Assembly: GCA_016937725.1 (NCBI GenBank)
Contig: JAFGVZ010000097.1
Span: forward strand, 1 to 25,861
Source of the DNA: Paracoccaceae bacterium
GTDB lineage: Bacteria; Pseudomonadota; Alphaproteobacteria; Rhodobacterales; Rhodobacteraceae
Reading direction: 5' to 3'
DNA: 25,861 bases
Part shown: positions 1 through 8,818 of the stretch, in pieces
How the letters are laid out: each line of letters opens with the position of its first letter
How positions within the stretch are numbered: the first letter of the stretch is position 1
Program-made: the position numbers and the translations under genes
The notes under the pieces: model-generated
What the model saw: only the letters and a program-made list of their open reading frames with translations
The model's database searches: none
What the model was told of the DNA's origin: nothing

Positions 1-1275
1 ATCCTGAATACCGGCATCGGCTGGCACGAAGCGCGGGTGCCGACCATCGCCACATCCGTGCCGCGCGGCGGTTGGGCTTGGGTCACGCGCAAGCTGATGG
101 GGCAGGTGGGTATCCCTGTCATCACCTCGAACCGGATCAACACGCCGGAACTGGCCGAAGAATTGCTCGCAGGCGGGGCCGCCGACATGGTGTCGATGGC
201 GCGCCCCTTCTTGGCCGATCCCGATTTCGTGGCCAAAGCCGCCGCAGGCCGGGCCCGCGACATCGCGCCCTGCATCGCCTGCAACCAAGCCTGTCTGGAC
301 CATACATTCCAAGGCAAGATCTCTAGCTGCCTTGTGAACCCGCGCGCCTGCCATGAAACGGAGTTGCGCTACACGCCGAGCGATAGCCCCAAGCGCATCG
401 CCGTAGTTGGCGCTGGCCCTGCCGGGTTGATGGCTGCACTTGTCGCCGATCAACGCGGGCATTCGGTGACACTCTACGAGTCCGACAGCCGCATTGGCGG
501 GCAGTTGAACATGGCCCGTGTGATCCCCGGCAAGGAAGAATTCCACGGGCTTGTTGACTGGTTCCAGACCATGCTCGACGCCTCACGGATTGCCGTGCAT
601 CTGAACACCCGCGCGACGCCCAACATGTTGGCGGGTTTCGACGAGGTCATCCTCGCCACTGGCGTTCTCCCCCGCGACCCGCAGATCGAGGGGCAGAACG
701 GCCCCAACGTTCTGCGCTATATCGACGTGCTGCGCGGGCAAGCAACCGTTGGCGCCCGCGTGGTTGTGGTGGGGGCAGGCGGCATCGGGTTCGACGTGGC
801 CGAATACCTTGCGCATGACGGCCCCAGCGCGGCGCTGAATTTAGACCTGTGGCAGCGCGAATGGGGTGTCACCGACCCCGCAGATGCGCCCGGTGGGTTG
901 GCCCCAGACGGACCGCAACCTACCCCGCCCGCACGCCAGATTACCTTGGTGCAGCGCAAACCCGGCAAACCCGGCAAGGGGTTGGGCAAGACGACCGGCT
1001 GGATTCACCGCGCCAGCCTTGCCGCCAAGAATGTGACCATGCTGGGCGGGATGAGCTACAAGCGCATTACGGCGGATGGGCTGGTGGTGGAACGCGAGGG
1101 CGCGGAACACCTGCTGCCCGCCGACACTATTGTGCTGTGCACTGGCCAAGACCCGCTGCGCGAACTTGTCGACAGCCTGCCCCACGCGCATGTCATCGGC
1201 GGGGCAGATGTCGCGGCAGAACTCGACGCGAAACGCGCTATCGACCAAGGCGCGCGGCTGGCGGCGAAGCTCTGA
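1..1275 (+). CDS. fadH: 2,4-dienoyl-CoA reductase (NADPH), C-terminal part
   Basis: This removes double bonds from 2,4-dienoyl-CoA intermediates during beta-oxidation of unsaturated fatty acids, using NADPH, FMN, FAD and a 4Fe-4S cluster in the cytosol. The gene enters from the left edge: the frame is open from base 1 (ILNTGIGWHEAR...), so the GTG at 37 is not the start and roughly the first 250 residues of a ~670-residue protein are missing. Visible are the end of the Old-Yellow-Enzyme TIM barrel (NTGIGWHEAR, SMARPFLADP), the Fe-S cysteines in CIACNQAC followed by SSCLVNPRACHE, the FAD-binding VVGAGPAGL, ATGVLPRDP, and a second nucleotide fold VVVVGAGGIGFDVAEYL. These match the E. coli FadH motif order closely. 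It converges with pbpC; only 62 bases lie between the two stops. FadH is the best call; other OYE/trimethylamine-dehydrogenase-like enzymes share the architecture but fit the motifs less well. Confidence 0.93.
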   Translation: MLNTGIGWHEARVPTIATSVPRGGWAWVTRKLMGQVGIPVITSNRINTPELAEELLAGGAADMVSMARPFLADPDFVAKAAAGRARDIAPCIACNQACLDHTFQGKISSCLVNPRACHETELRYTPSDSPKRIAVVGAGPAGLMAALVADQRGHSVTLYESDSRIGGQLNMARVIPGKEEFHGLVDWFQTMLDASRIAVHLNTRATPNMLAGFDEVILATGVLPRDPQIEGQNGPNVLRYIDVLRGQATVGARVVVVGAGGIGFDVAEYLAHDGPSAALNLDLWQREWGVTDPADAPGGLAPDGPQPTPPARQITLVQRKPGKPGKGLGKTTGWIHRASLAAKNVTMLGGMSYKRITADGLVVEREGAEHLLPADTIVLCTGQDPLRELVDSLPHAHVIGGADVAAELDAKRAIDQGARLAAKL

Positions 1276-1282
1276 CCTGCAT

Positions 1283-1304
1283 CTTCATCTTGCCATAAAT
1301 ACTC
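1283..1304 (+). repeat. Short intergenic repeat, CATCTTGCC(A/G)TAAATACTC type, copy 1
   Basis: This 22-base element starts 8 bases after the fadH stop. A copy with one mismatch lies on the minus strand at 8713-8734. I recall similar sequences as frequent between genes in Rhodobacterales genomes, often followed by a G-run/C-run hairpin. Here no such hairpin follows, and none is seen between the fadH and pbpC stops. A role in transcription termination or 3'-end formation is inference. Confidence 0.55.
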
Positions 1305-1337
1305 ACGGCACGACATGGGCCAAACGCGCGCCATGCC

Positions 1338-3347
1338 CTAACGCAACTCCACCGCCACGCGCGCGGCGCGGCCTGCGGCGTCCACAACGGATAGGGTGAC
1401 GAAGCCGGGGCCATCCACGGGAAGCAGCGCCTCGCGCTCATAACTGCGGGTCAAAAGCGGTGCGCCATTGGCGAACCATGTGAAGGGTGCGCGGCCTCGG
1501 TCCACGCGGGCCATCACCTGCCCGCCCACCGGGCGCAGCGCGGCCCCTGCGGGTGGAAAAGCCAGTTCGGGCGCGTCTGCATCCAGTGCCAATTGTGGGC
1601 CAAAGCGGCGCAGCGGTGCGGGCAGGTCGGCATAGGCCACGTCCAATGTGCCCGGTGGTGCGGGCGGCAAGGGCACAGGGCGCGGTCCAAGCCGGGCGAA
1701 GATTTCGAACAATACGGGAGCAGCGGCATCCAGCCCGAACGTGCCCGGTACGGGCGTGCCATCCGCGCGTCCGATCCAGACCCCTGCCACATGGGCCCCG
1801 TCAAAACCCACGGCCCAAGCGTCTCGGTGCCCGTAAGAAGTGCCGGTCTTGAAGGCCAAGGGCCAGCCCGGCAGATGGGCGGGGCGCGGCGCGCGTGCGA
1901 GGATTTGCCCAAGGTGCCAAGCGGCCTCTGGCCGGATGATTTGAGCGCCTTCGCGCATCGGGCCGGCAGCAGTCGCAAGCGTCACCGCCTGTCCACCGCG
2001 CGCAATGCCCGCGTAAAGCTGCACCAGCCCTTCGAGCGACACGCCCACCCCGCCCAAAGCCACCGCCAGCCCCGGCTGGCCGTCAAGCGCCGTGTCTACC
2101 CCAGCGGCGCGTAGCGCGGTCATTAGCCGGGCGGGGCCAAGGGTGTTGGTCATCTCGACCACCGGCAGGTTCAACGAAAGCTGCAATGCCTCGCGCACCG
2201 AGACGGGGCCACGAAACCGCCCGTCGAAATTTTGCGGCGCGTAGCCGCCGAAATTGGCAGGCCGGTCGTTGATCAGCGTTTCCGGATGCGCCAGCCCGTC
2301 GGAAAAGGCCAAGCCATAAACCAGCGGTTTCAGCGTGGACCCGGGCGAGCGCATGGCACGTGTCATATCGTTGAAGCCGCCGCGCGCGTCATCGCCATAC
2401 GCGCCGCCGATATGCGCGCGGATGCGGCCTGTCTGTGCATCTGCCACCACCAATGCGATCCCGGCGCGGGGCGGCAGGTCGCGCAGCGTGTCGCGCGCCA
2501 CCTCCTCCACCGCCGATTGCAACTGGGCGTCAAGCGTGGTGCGGTGCAACCTTCGGTCGGGAAGCTCTGCCACCAGCCGGTCGGACAGATGCGGGGCCAG
2601 TATGGGAAACCGGCGGCGCGTGGTCGGGACGGGTTCACTTTTTGCCGCGTCGACCGTCGCGCGGGTCAGCACGCGGGCAGTGACAGCGCGCTCTAGCACA
2701 CGGTCGCGGGCGGCGCGCGCGGCTTGCGCGTTGTGGTCCGGGCTGCGGCGGGTTGGCGATTGCGGCAATGCGATCAAAAGCGCGGCTTGAGCAGGGGTCA
2801 ACCGGGTTGGGTCTTTGCCGAACCAAGCGAAGCTGCCTGCGCGCAGCCCTTCCAGATTGCCGCCCATCGGCGCCAGATGCAGGTAAAGCGAAAGGATCGT
2901 GTCTTTATCCAACCGTCGCTCCAGCGCCAGTGCCAGCCGGATTTGCCGCCATTTGCCCGCCCATGTGCCGGTTGGCCCGTCTTCCAGCAGGCGGGCCACC
3001 TGCATGGTCAGGGTAGAGCCGCCGGACACCATGCGCGCTGCAAGGGCCGAGTGCCACGCAGCGCGCAGCAGGGCGATGGGGTCGACGCCCTTATGGCTGT
3101 AAAAGCGTCGATCCTCATAGGCCAACAGCATGGCGCGATAGGTTGCGTCTACGCGCGCGGGGTCCACCGCCAACCGCCAGCGCCCATCGGCTACGGTATA
3201 GGCGCGCAGAAGGGTGCCATCATTGGCCAACACTTCTGCCCCGGTGGCGGGGGTCAGGGGCGGCAGGTCGGTCGCCGCCACCCAGCGGTCCAGCGCCAGC
3301 CAAGCGCCGACACAGAGCGCCACAACCAGGCCAAGCGCCCATTTCAT
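1338..3347 (-). CDS. pbpC: Penicillin-binding protein 1C (bifunctional glycosyltransferase/transpeptidase)
   Basis: This is a class A PBP anchored in the inner membrane that polymerises and cross-links peptidoglycan in the periplasm; PBP1C is usually linked to wall repair. The start is the ATG at 3347, which gives 669 residues, a single N-terminal membrane helix (about 4-19) and an ATGA overlap with the stop of the upstream alpha-2-macroglobulin gene; the frame is open further upstream but reads arginine/proline-rich antisense-like sequence. The GT51 domain shows EDRRF with the catalytic Glu at 78, GGSTLTMQ at 109-116 and ERRLDKDTILSLYL from 143. The transpeptidase domain has SxxK at 337-340 (STLK), SLN at 391-393 and KTGT at 500-503. 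The last ~90 residues fit the PBP1C C-terminal domain. All catalytic motifs are intact. The order A2M then pbpC is the same as yfhM-pbpC in E. coli, so translation is probably coupled and the two act together. Confidence 0.96.
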   Translation of the reverse strand: MKWALGLVVALCVGAWLALDRWVAATDLPPLTPATGAEVLANDGTLLRAYTVADGRWRLAVDPARVDATYRAMLLAYEDRRFYSHKGVDPIALLRAAWHSALAARMVSGGSTLTMQVARLLEDGPTGTWAGKWRQIRLALALERRLDKDTILSLYLHLAPMGGNLEGLRAGSFAWFGKDPTRLTPAQAALLIALPQSPTRRSPDHNAQAARAARDRVLERAVTARVLTRATVDAAKSEPVPTTRRRFPILAPHLSDRLVAELPDRRLHRTTLDAQLQSAVEEVARDTLRDLPPRAGIALVVADAQTGRIRAHIGGAYGDDARGGFNDMTRAMRSPGSTLKPLVYGLAFSDGLAHPETLINDRPANFGGYAPQNFDGRFRGPVSVREALQLSLNLPVVEMTNTLGPARLMTALRAAGVDTALDGQPGLAVALGGVGVSLEGLVQLYAGIARGGQAVTLATAAGPMREGAQIIRPEAAWHLGQILARAPRPAHLPGWPLAFKTGTSYGHRDAWAVGFDGAHVAGVWIGRADGTPVPGTFGLDAAAPVLFEIFARLGPRPVPLPPAPPGTLDVAYADLPAPLRRFGPQLALDADAPELAFPPAGAALRPVGGQVMARVDRGRAPFTWFANGAPLLTRSYEREALLPVDGPGFVTLSVVDAAGRAARVAVELR

Positions 3348-6300
3348 GGGGCTATCGTCACACGGCCCGTGTCGGTGATCGCGCGCAGGCTGGGGCGATA
3401 CATGTCCTCGACCTGCGCCGCCGGGTGGTGGAACTCGCCCGGTGACACCGCGCGCACCGCATAGGCCAGCCGCAAGGGGGTGTCGGCGGTCCAATCGACG
3501 GCGGCCAGAAAGCGGTCGCTGCGGGCTTCGGTCATCTCGGCATAGGCGTTCAGGCCCAGCCAGTCGAGCGCGCGGATATCGCCTTCACGCAGCAGGTTCG
3601 GATTGTCGATCTCCAGCCCCGCTGGCAGCGCATCATCCACCATCAGCCGACCGCCCGCGATGCCGCGATCCGGGCGCACCTCCAGCACGGCGATCAGGCG
3701 GTCGCCCACGCGCAGGTCGTCAAGGCTGGTCGCTTCGCCCTCTGGCGTGACATAGCTGCGCTCGATCGTGTAACCGTTGCCGCGCGCGGGTGGCGCAATA
3801 TCGGGCACGCCGAAGGCCGTTAGTGTGACGATGGTGGGGGTTTGCCCTGTATTGGTGATGGTCCGCGCACTGCCATTGTAAAGCTGCACCACGTTGCCGG
3901 TGACCGCGCGCCCATCAACGCTAAGTCCGCCACCATCCGCACCAAGCGCCACGGCGGCTTGCAGCGACCACGCGGCTTCCTGCGTGGACAGTTCATGCAC
4001 TGCGCTGCGCTGCGAAATTTGCCGCGCCAGAAGCACCCGGTCAACTGCACCGCTGCCCGCTTCCGACGCAAGCGCCAAAAGCCCCGCGCGGTCGCGCAGG
4101 CCGGTGCCATAATCGTTGCGGTAGCCATCGGCCCCGTCGCTGGTGGCAAGGCTGGCCGCTTGGCGGAACATGGCATCGGCGCGCGCCTGTTCGCCGTAAG
4201 CCGCCAGCGCGCCGCCCAGTTGCGCCGCCGACAGGGGCGTGTCGAACTTCTCGGCCAATGTATCGGCATAATAGCGCAAATCGCCAATCGCGGCTTCGCC
4301 CGAACGCGCCAGCACATAAAGCGCATAGGCTATCCCAGAGGCGTTGTCGTATAGGTCGCCCGCCTGCGCGACCTGATTGCGCAGGTTGTCGAGCGCCATG
4401 CGCAGGGCCGTGTCCGGCACATCGGCACCTTGGCCCGCCGCACGGGTCAGCACGTCAGTGACGTAAGCGTCCAGCCACAGGTCATAGCCGCCCGCGCCCC
4501 ATAGGCCGAAACTACCTGTTCGCCCTTGGCGTGTCAGGATCCGGTCAAGGGCGGATTGAATGCGCGTCTGTGCTTCTGTTTCGGTGACAAGGCCAAGCTC
4601 TATCGCGGCCCCCGACGCCAAGAGCAGCGGTTGCAGGCCAGAAGCGAGTTGTTCTGTGCAGCCATAGGGATAGCCCGTCAGGCGCTGCACCAAGCCCGGC
4701 AAGTCGAGCGCGGCCCCTGCGCCCGCGATGAGCGTGGCGCGGGCCCCGTCGCCCAACCCGTCCAGCGCGTTCGCGTCAAAGCGGAAGCTGTCGCCGGGGG
4801 CCAGCACGAATTGAGAGCTGCGCGCGATTTCGGGGTCGGTGCGTTGGACGGTCAGCGTCAGGTCGCGCGTCAGCACGTGGCCATCGGGCGTGGTCAGTTC
4901 CACGCGATAGACATGATCGCCCAAGTCTGTGGGCGCGAGTGCCAGATCGAGCACGGCGCGCCCGCCCTCGATCAGGGTCACGCTGTCCGGCACCGTGCCA
5001 AGGCCGTGCCCGGTGACGCGCAGCGCCATCTCGCCCGCTACGCCTGTGGCATGGGTCAGTTCCAGCCGCATCCGGCTTGTGTCGCCCGGCGTCAGGAAGC
5101 GCGGCAGGCTGGGTTGCACCACCACCGGGTCGCGCACCAGCACGTCGGCGCCGGCTTGGCCCACGCCGGTATCGGACCACACCACCGCCATCAGCCGCAC
5201 CGTGCCGTTGAAGGCGGGCAGGTCGAAGCCGATGGTGGCTTGGCCGTTTTCCAGCGTGATCGGGCCTTCGAACAGGGCCAGAAGTGCTTCGGTCGGCGCG
5301 GGGCCAGCGCGGTCAATGCCCGACGCATCGCCACCCGAGCGCACTTGCCCGATCGCGCCCGCCCGCGCATCTATCAGCCGCCCATACATGTCGCGCAGGG
5401 CCACGCCAAGGCGGCGCTGGCCGAAATAATGCGCGCTTGGGTCTGGCGCGTCGAAATCCGTGAGCGTCAGGATGCCAAGGTCCACAGCCGCAAGCGTTGC
5501 GTAAACCGGGCCATCGCTTTGGGCGCTGAGCGTCACCTCTATCCGCCCGCGCGGGTCGGCGGCTTCTGGCGCGTCAATCGACACGATCAACGCCTTCGCG
5601 CCCGGATCAATCGCGGCATGGGCCAGCCCCATGCTGCGGGCAGGCATCTCGTCCACCGAATCGGCCCCGCGCAGCAGGCTGGCGGTCACATAAGCGCCCG
5701 TGCCCCATTCGTCGGTCACTGGCAGGGTGATCTCGGATGTGCCCGTCAGTTCCACCAGTTGCATGTCGATCACGCGGTCCGACAGCACGCTGACCAGCGC
5801 CATCCCCTCGCCTGTCAGGCGCAGGCGGGCGGTGTCACCGGGGCTGTAGCTGTCGCGGTCCAGCGCTACGGCCAAGCGGTCGGGCGTGTCGCGCCCTGCC
5901 GTGGCCCCATACCATCCGGCGGCGAAGGTAATGGAGGCAGTTGCATGGTCTGCCCCATCATGGGTAACGCGCAGTTCATATTGGCCCCAATCCAGCGGGA
6001 CCTTGATTTTCCCAGTGCCGTCCAGCGCCCCGGTCGCCACGCGGTTGCGCTCGGTCACGGGTTCCCACATCCACTGACCATCGACGCTATACCATTGGTA
6101 GCGCGTCTCTATCCGGTCCACCTGCCACGCAAGCGTGCCCGTCATTGCCTGCCCGTCGGGGGCGACCAATGCCAGATCGAACATGGCTTCGGCCCCTTGC
6201 GGCAGCGTGTCGTCAAAGCCGGGGCGAATGCCGATCATGGGTTGGGTTGCGGCCACGGGCGCGGTCAGCGTGCGTTCCACCGGGCGCGCGGCCCCGTCCA

Positions 6301-8746
6301 AAAGGGTGGCGACAATGTCCAGCGTGTAGGGCCGCGCTTCAAATTCGGCGTTTTCGAAGATCAGGGGGGTCACAAGCTGCCCTTCGGCATCGGTGGTCGC
6401 GTCGCCCAGCGGAAAGCGCTGCGGGTCCACGCGTTGATCGTGGCGACCGAAGGTATAGCCCGCCCACCCCGCGCGCGTCGTGGCAGGGCGCAGGATGGCA
6501 CTGCCCGACAGGTTCAACCCCTCGGCGGGGGCTCCGAACAGGTGGCGGGCAGAGATTTGAAGGCTTGGTGGGTTGAGCGGGTCCACGGGGGCATCGGAAG
6601 ACAGCGACAGGTCAAAGTCGATGCGTTCTGGCAGGAAATCCTCGACCAGCAGACGCGCACTTGCCAGCGACGGCGCGTCGGGGTCCGACAGCATGTCCAG
6701 CCGCCACGCGCCGCGCGGCACATCGGCCCCAAGCGGCAGGGCGAAGACATGGCCACCTGCCATCCCCTCGGCACTGAGCGCGCGGGAATATTCGACCCCA
6801 TCGGGCCGCATCAACCGCGCGATCACGGGTAGGCCGGGAAGGGCCTGAGCCTGCGCGTCGCGCGCAAGGGCGGTCACGTGGATCACCTCTCCGGGCCGAT
6901 AGGCGCCGCGATCGGTTGCGATGAACGTGTCGATAGGGCCGGGGGCGGCGCGCCCTTCAACGCCGCGATCGGATAGGTCGAATTCCGGGTCTTCCAACGA
7001 AAGCGCGGTCGTGTCGTCGCCCTGCGCCACCGTAATCAACGCGGGCGCGGCGCTGCCGCTTCCAGCGGCCAAGGCCGCTGGGAAAATCGCCATGCCCTGC
7101 GCGTCGGTCATCGCTTGCCCCAGCACGCGGTTCGAGCGCGCAACCAGCGCCACCTCAGCCCCCGCCACCGCCTGCCCGGTCGACAGAGTTTGCACCACCA
7201 CATGCAGCCCGTCGCTGCCCGACAGGCTGGACAATCCCAAATCGGACACCATGAACCATTGCGAGGCGGGCGACACATCGTAAGGGTCGCGCCCCGGCAC
7301 TGCGGCTTGCAAGAGATAAGCCCCCGGTTCCAGCGCCCCAGCCTCTGCCAAGGGCAAGCGCGAGCGGGTTTCGCGGTTCAGCGCGCCATCGAGCGTGGCG
7401 CTGCCTTGCCAGACCAATTCGCCAAGCTCCGAGGTCAGGATCTCGGCGTCCCAAGTATCCAGCGCTTGGGCGAAATTGCCGTTGCGTATGGCGGTCACAA
7501 GGTTGCGGTCGGAAATGCGGTAGAGCGTCAGGTCCAGCGCATCGGCATTCACGGTTTCGACCGGCAGCGCGCGCGGACCCGTGGCGGGCAGCACGTAGCC
7601 GCGCCCCGGAAAGCGCACCAAGGGCGCGCGGTCACGGATATAGACCGCCAAGGGCACGTCGCGCGCCAGCGTATCGCCACCCGCGGCTGGCAGACCTGCC
7701 CGCAGGCGGATTTCATAGCGCGCGCCAAATTCGACGCCGGTCAGGCAGAGCTGGCTGTCCTCAACCTCGACCGCCAATCCGATCGCATCGCCCGCAAGGA
7801 AGGGGGCGTAATCGCGGCTGGCAACCAACGGCTCGGAAAACCGCGCGCAGATACGCGGGGTGGCGGTGTTGCTGTCTACGTCATGCGAAAGCAGGCGGAA
7901 GCCGTATTGCTCTCGCAGGCGCGCCAGCGTGTCGGGCGCAATGCCGGGGCTGCGGGCTTCGGCCAGACGGATTGCCGCCAAGGCATCCTCGCCCCTGAAG
8001 CGTTTTTCCAGCGCATCGGCCAGAACGACCAGCGCGGGGGCAGGGTTGTCCAACCGAAGCGCAGCATTGGTGGCGGCAAGGATGGCTTGGCTTTGCAACT
8101 CTGCGCTGGTCTGATTGTCGCGCGCGGCTTGCGCCAGAAGCGCGTTCGCATGGGCCAGCCATGCTGTGCCCGAGTGGGCAACGGTCACTGCGGCTCCGGT
8201 GAACAGCACGCCACGATCCCCCAATGCCCCTTCCAATAGCGCGGCTTCGCTCAGGCCATTGGCGTAATAGCGCTCGGCCATGGTGTCGGCCTGCGCGCGG
8301 GCCATGTCGATGTCGCGGGCAGAGAGGAAGCTCGCTTCGGCCCGGACCGCGCTCGCACGTGGCAGCACACTTTGCGCTGTGGCAGAGACACGGGCTGACA
8401 GCGCGCCTTCAAACGCGATAGCATCGCCGGGTTGTGCTTTGGGAAAACACGCGCCCGCGCGCTGGTTGAAGGTGAAGGCTGTGCATTCCGGGTCGCGCAG
8501 GCAGGCGGCGTGGCATTGCGCCAGATTGGTGTTGAAGATCGGGGTCAGATCACCGCCCGGCAGGTCGGTATTGTCCAGCATGGTGGCAAAACGCGGCGGC
8601 AGGGGGCTGTCTTGAGCGGCGACTGGCGCGCCAAACACAAGGGCCGCACCAAGCGTGACCGCGATCAGGGGGGCTTTGCGCCCCCCGCCATGCGCGGCAT
8701 GGCCCCCCCGCAGAGTATTTACGGCAAGATGAAGCAGATGCAGCAT
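3344..8746 (-). CDS. yfhM: Alpha-2-macroglobulin family protein with N-terminal PAN domain
   Basis: Bacterial alpha-2-macroglobulins are periplasmic traps that use a bait region and a thioester to capture attacking proteases. The thioester motif is intact: GYPYGCTEQ, Cys at about residue 1363 of 1800. Residues about 58-120 form a PAN/Apple-like module with Cys 78, 82, 88 and 100 (AACLRDPECTAFTFNQ). The body is a series of macroglobulin beta domains. I chose the ATG at 8746 because it precedes a hydrophobic segment ending VAAQ (residues 27-45) that looks like a signal peptide with an unusually long N-region; the GTG at 8803 would add 19 non-hydrophobic residues. The segment has no Cys lipobox, unlike the E. 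coli lipoprotein, so the product may be soluble in the periplasm or anchored by this helix. It is about 150 residues longer than E. coli YfhM. The first ~26 codons coincide with a repeat plus two hairpins (8668-8734), so the N-terminus is uncertain. It is operonic with pbpC downstream. Confidence 0.93.
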   Translation of the reverse strand: MLHLLHLAVNTLRGGHAAHGGGRKAPLIAVTLGAALVFGAPVAAQDSPLPPRFATMLDNTDLPGGDLTPIFNTNLAQCHAACLRDPECTAFTFNQRAGACFPKAQPGDAIAFEGALSARVSATAQSVLPRASAVRAEASFLSARDIDMARAQADTMAERYYANGLSEAALLEGALGDRGVLFTGAAVTVAHSGTAWLAHANALLAQAARDNQTSAELQSQAILAATNAALRLDNPAPALVVLADALEKRFRGEDALAAIRLAEARSPGIAPDTLARLREQYGFRLLSHDVDSNTATPRICARFSEPLVASRDYAPFLAGDAIGLAVEVEDSQLCLTGVEFGARYEIRLRAGLPAAGGDTLARDVPLAVYIRDRAPLVRFPGRGYVLPATGPRALPVETVNADALDLTLYRISDRNLVTAIRNGNFAQALDTWDAEILTSELGELVWQGSATLDGALNRETRSRLPLAEAGALEPGAYLLQAAVPGRDPYDVSPASQWFMVSDLGLSSLSGSDGLHVVVQTLSTGQAVAGAEVALVARSNRVLGQAMTDAQGMAIFPAALAAGSGSAAPALITVAQGDDTTALSLEDPEFDLSDRGVEGRAAPGPIDTFIATDRGAYRPGEVIHVTALARDAQAQALPGLPVIARLMRPDGVEYSRALSAEGMAGGHVFALPLGADVPRGAWRLDMLSDPDAPSLASARLLVEDFLPERIDFDLSLSSDAPVDPLNPPSLQISARHLFGAPAEGLNLSGSAILRPATTRAGWAGYTFGRHDQRVDPQRFPLGDATTDAEGQLVTPLIFENAEFEARPYTLDIVATLLDGAARPVERTLTAPVAATQPMIGIRPGFDDTLPQGAEAMFDLALVAPDGQAMTGTLAWQVDRIETRYQWYSVDGQWMWEPVTERNRVATGALDGTGKIKVPLDWGQYELRVTHDGADHATASITFAAGWYGATAGRDTPDRLAVALDRDSYSPGDTARLRLTGEGMALVSVLSDRVIDMQLVELTGTSEITLPVTDEWGTGAYVTASLLRGADSVDEMPARSMGLAHAAIDPGAKALIVSIDAPEAADPRGRIEVTLSAQSDGPVYATLAAVDLGILTLTDFDAPDPSAHYFGQRRLGVALRDMYGRLIDARAGAIGQVRSGGDASGIDRAGPAPTEALLALFEGPITLENGQATIGFDLPAFNGTVRLMAVVWSDTGVGQAGADVLVRDPVVVQPSLPRFLTPGDTSRMRLELTHATGVAGEMALRVTGHGLGTVPDSVTLIEGGRAVLDLALAPTDLGDHVYRVELTTPDGHVLTRDLTLTVQRTDPEIARSSQFVLAPGDSFRFDANALDGLGDGARATLIAGAGAALDLPGLVQRLTGYPYGCTEQLASGLQPLLLASGAAIELGLVTETEAQTRIQSALDRILTRQGRTGSFGLWGAGGYDLWLDAYVTDVLTRAAGQGADVPDTALRMALDNLRNQVAQAGDLYDNASGIAYALYVLARSGEAAIGDLRYYADTLAEKFDTPLSAAQLGGALAAYGEQARADAMFRQAASLATSDGADGYRNDYGTGLRDRAGLLALASEAGSGAVDRVLLARQISQRSAVHELSTQEAAWSLQAAVALGADGGGLSVDGRAVTGNVVQLYNGSARTITNTGQTPTIVTLTAFGVPDIAPPARGNGYTIERSYVTPEGEATSLDDLRVGDRLIAVLEVRPDRGIAGGRLMVDDALPAGLEIDNPNLLREGDIRALDWLGLNAYAEMTEARSDRFLAAVDWTADTPLRLAYAVRAVSPGEFHHPAAQVEDMYRPSLRAITDTGRVTIAP
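8668..8709 (-). terminator. Double hairpin with alternative pairing at the 5' end of the A2M gene
   Basis: Read on the minus strand there is a G7 run (8703-8709) and a perfect 7-bp hairpin GCCATGC-CGC-GCATGGC (8687-8703), followed by a perfect 7-bp hairpin GGGGGGC-GCAAA-GCCCCCC (8668-8686). Either G run can pair with the C run at 8668-8673, so two exclusive folds are possible. There is no U-tract after it (CTGATCGCGG), so classic intrinsic termination is doubtful. It lies about 110-150 bases after the ppk2 stop and inside the predicted A2M signal-peptide region. A terminator or attenuator role is inference. Confidence 0.5.
8713..8734 (-). repeat. Short intergenic-type repeat, copy 2 (inside predicted A2M 5' end)
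   Basis: Read on the minus strand this is CTTCATCTTGCCGTAAATAC plus TC, matching the copy after fadH (1283-1304) at 21 of 22 positions. It lies 84 bases downstream of the ppk2 stop and in the same orientation, which is where a 3' element would be expected, yet it is also read as codons 5-11 or so of the A2M gene (LHLAVNTL). A hairpin pair follows directly. Confidence 0.55.
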
Positions 8747-8818
8747 GGTGGCCCCCGGCGCTGGATTCTGTCCCAGTCTAGCACAGGGGTAGCGATCTGG
8801 CACCTGATCCGTGATGGA

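Noticed and set aside
3348..3494. 49-residue upstream extension of pbpC
   Set aside because: It lies wholly inside the A2M 3' coding region, reads RHPLAAG/GGAGRGH-type shadow sequence, and the ATG at 3347 directly precedes the membrane helix and gives the ATGA overlap.
4526..6832. 768-residue plus-strand open frame antisense to the A2M gene
   Set aside because: It has shadow composition (rich in Arg, Gln, His, Gly) with no recognisable domain; it arises because high third-position G/C in the minus-strand gene removes stops from the opposite frame.
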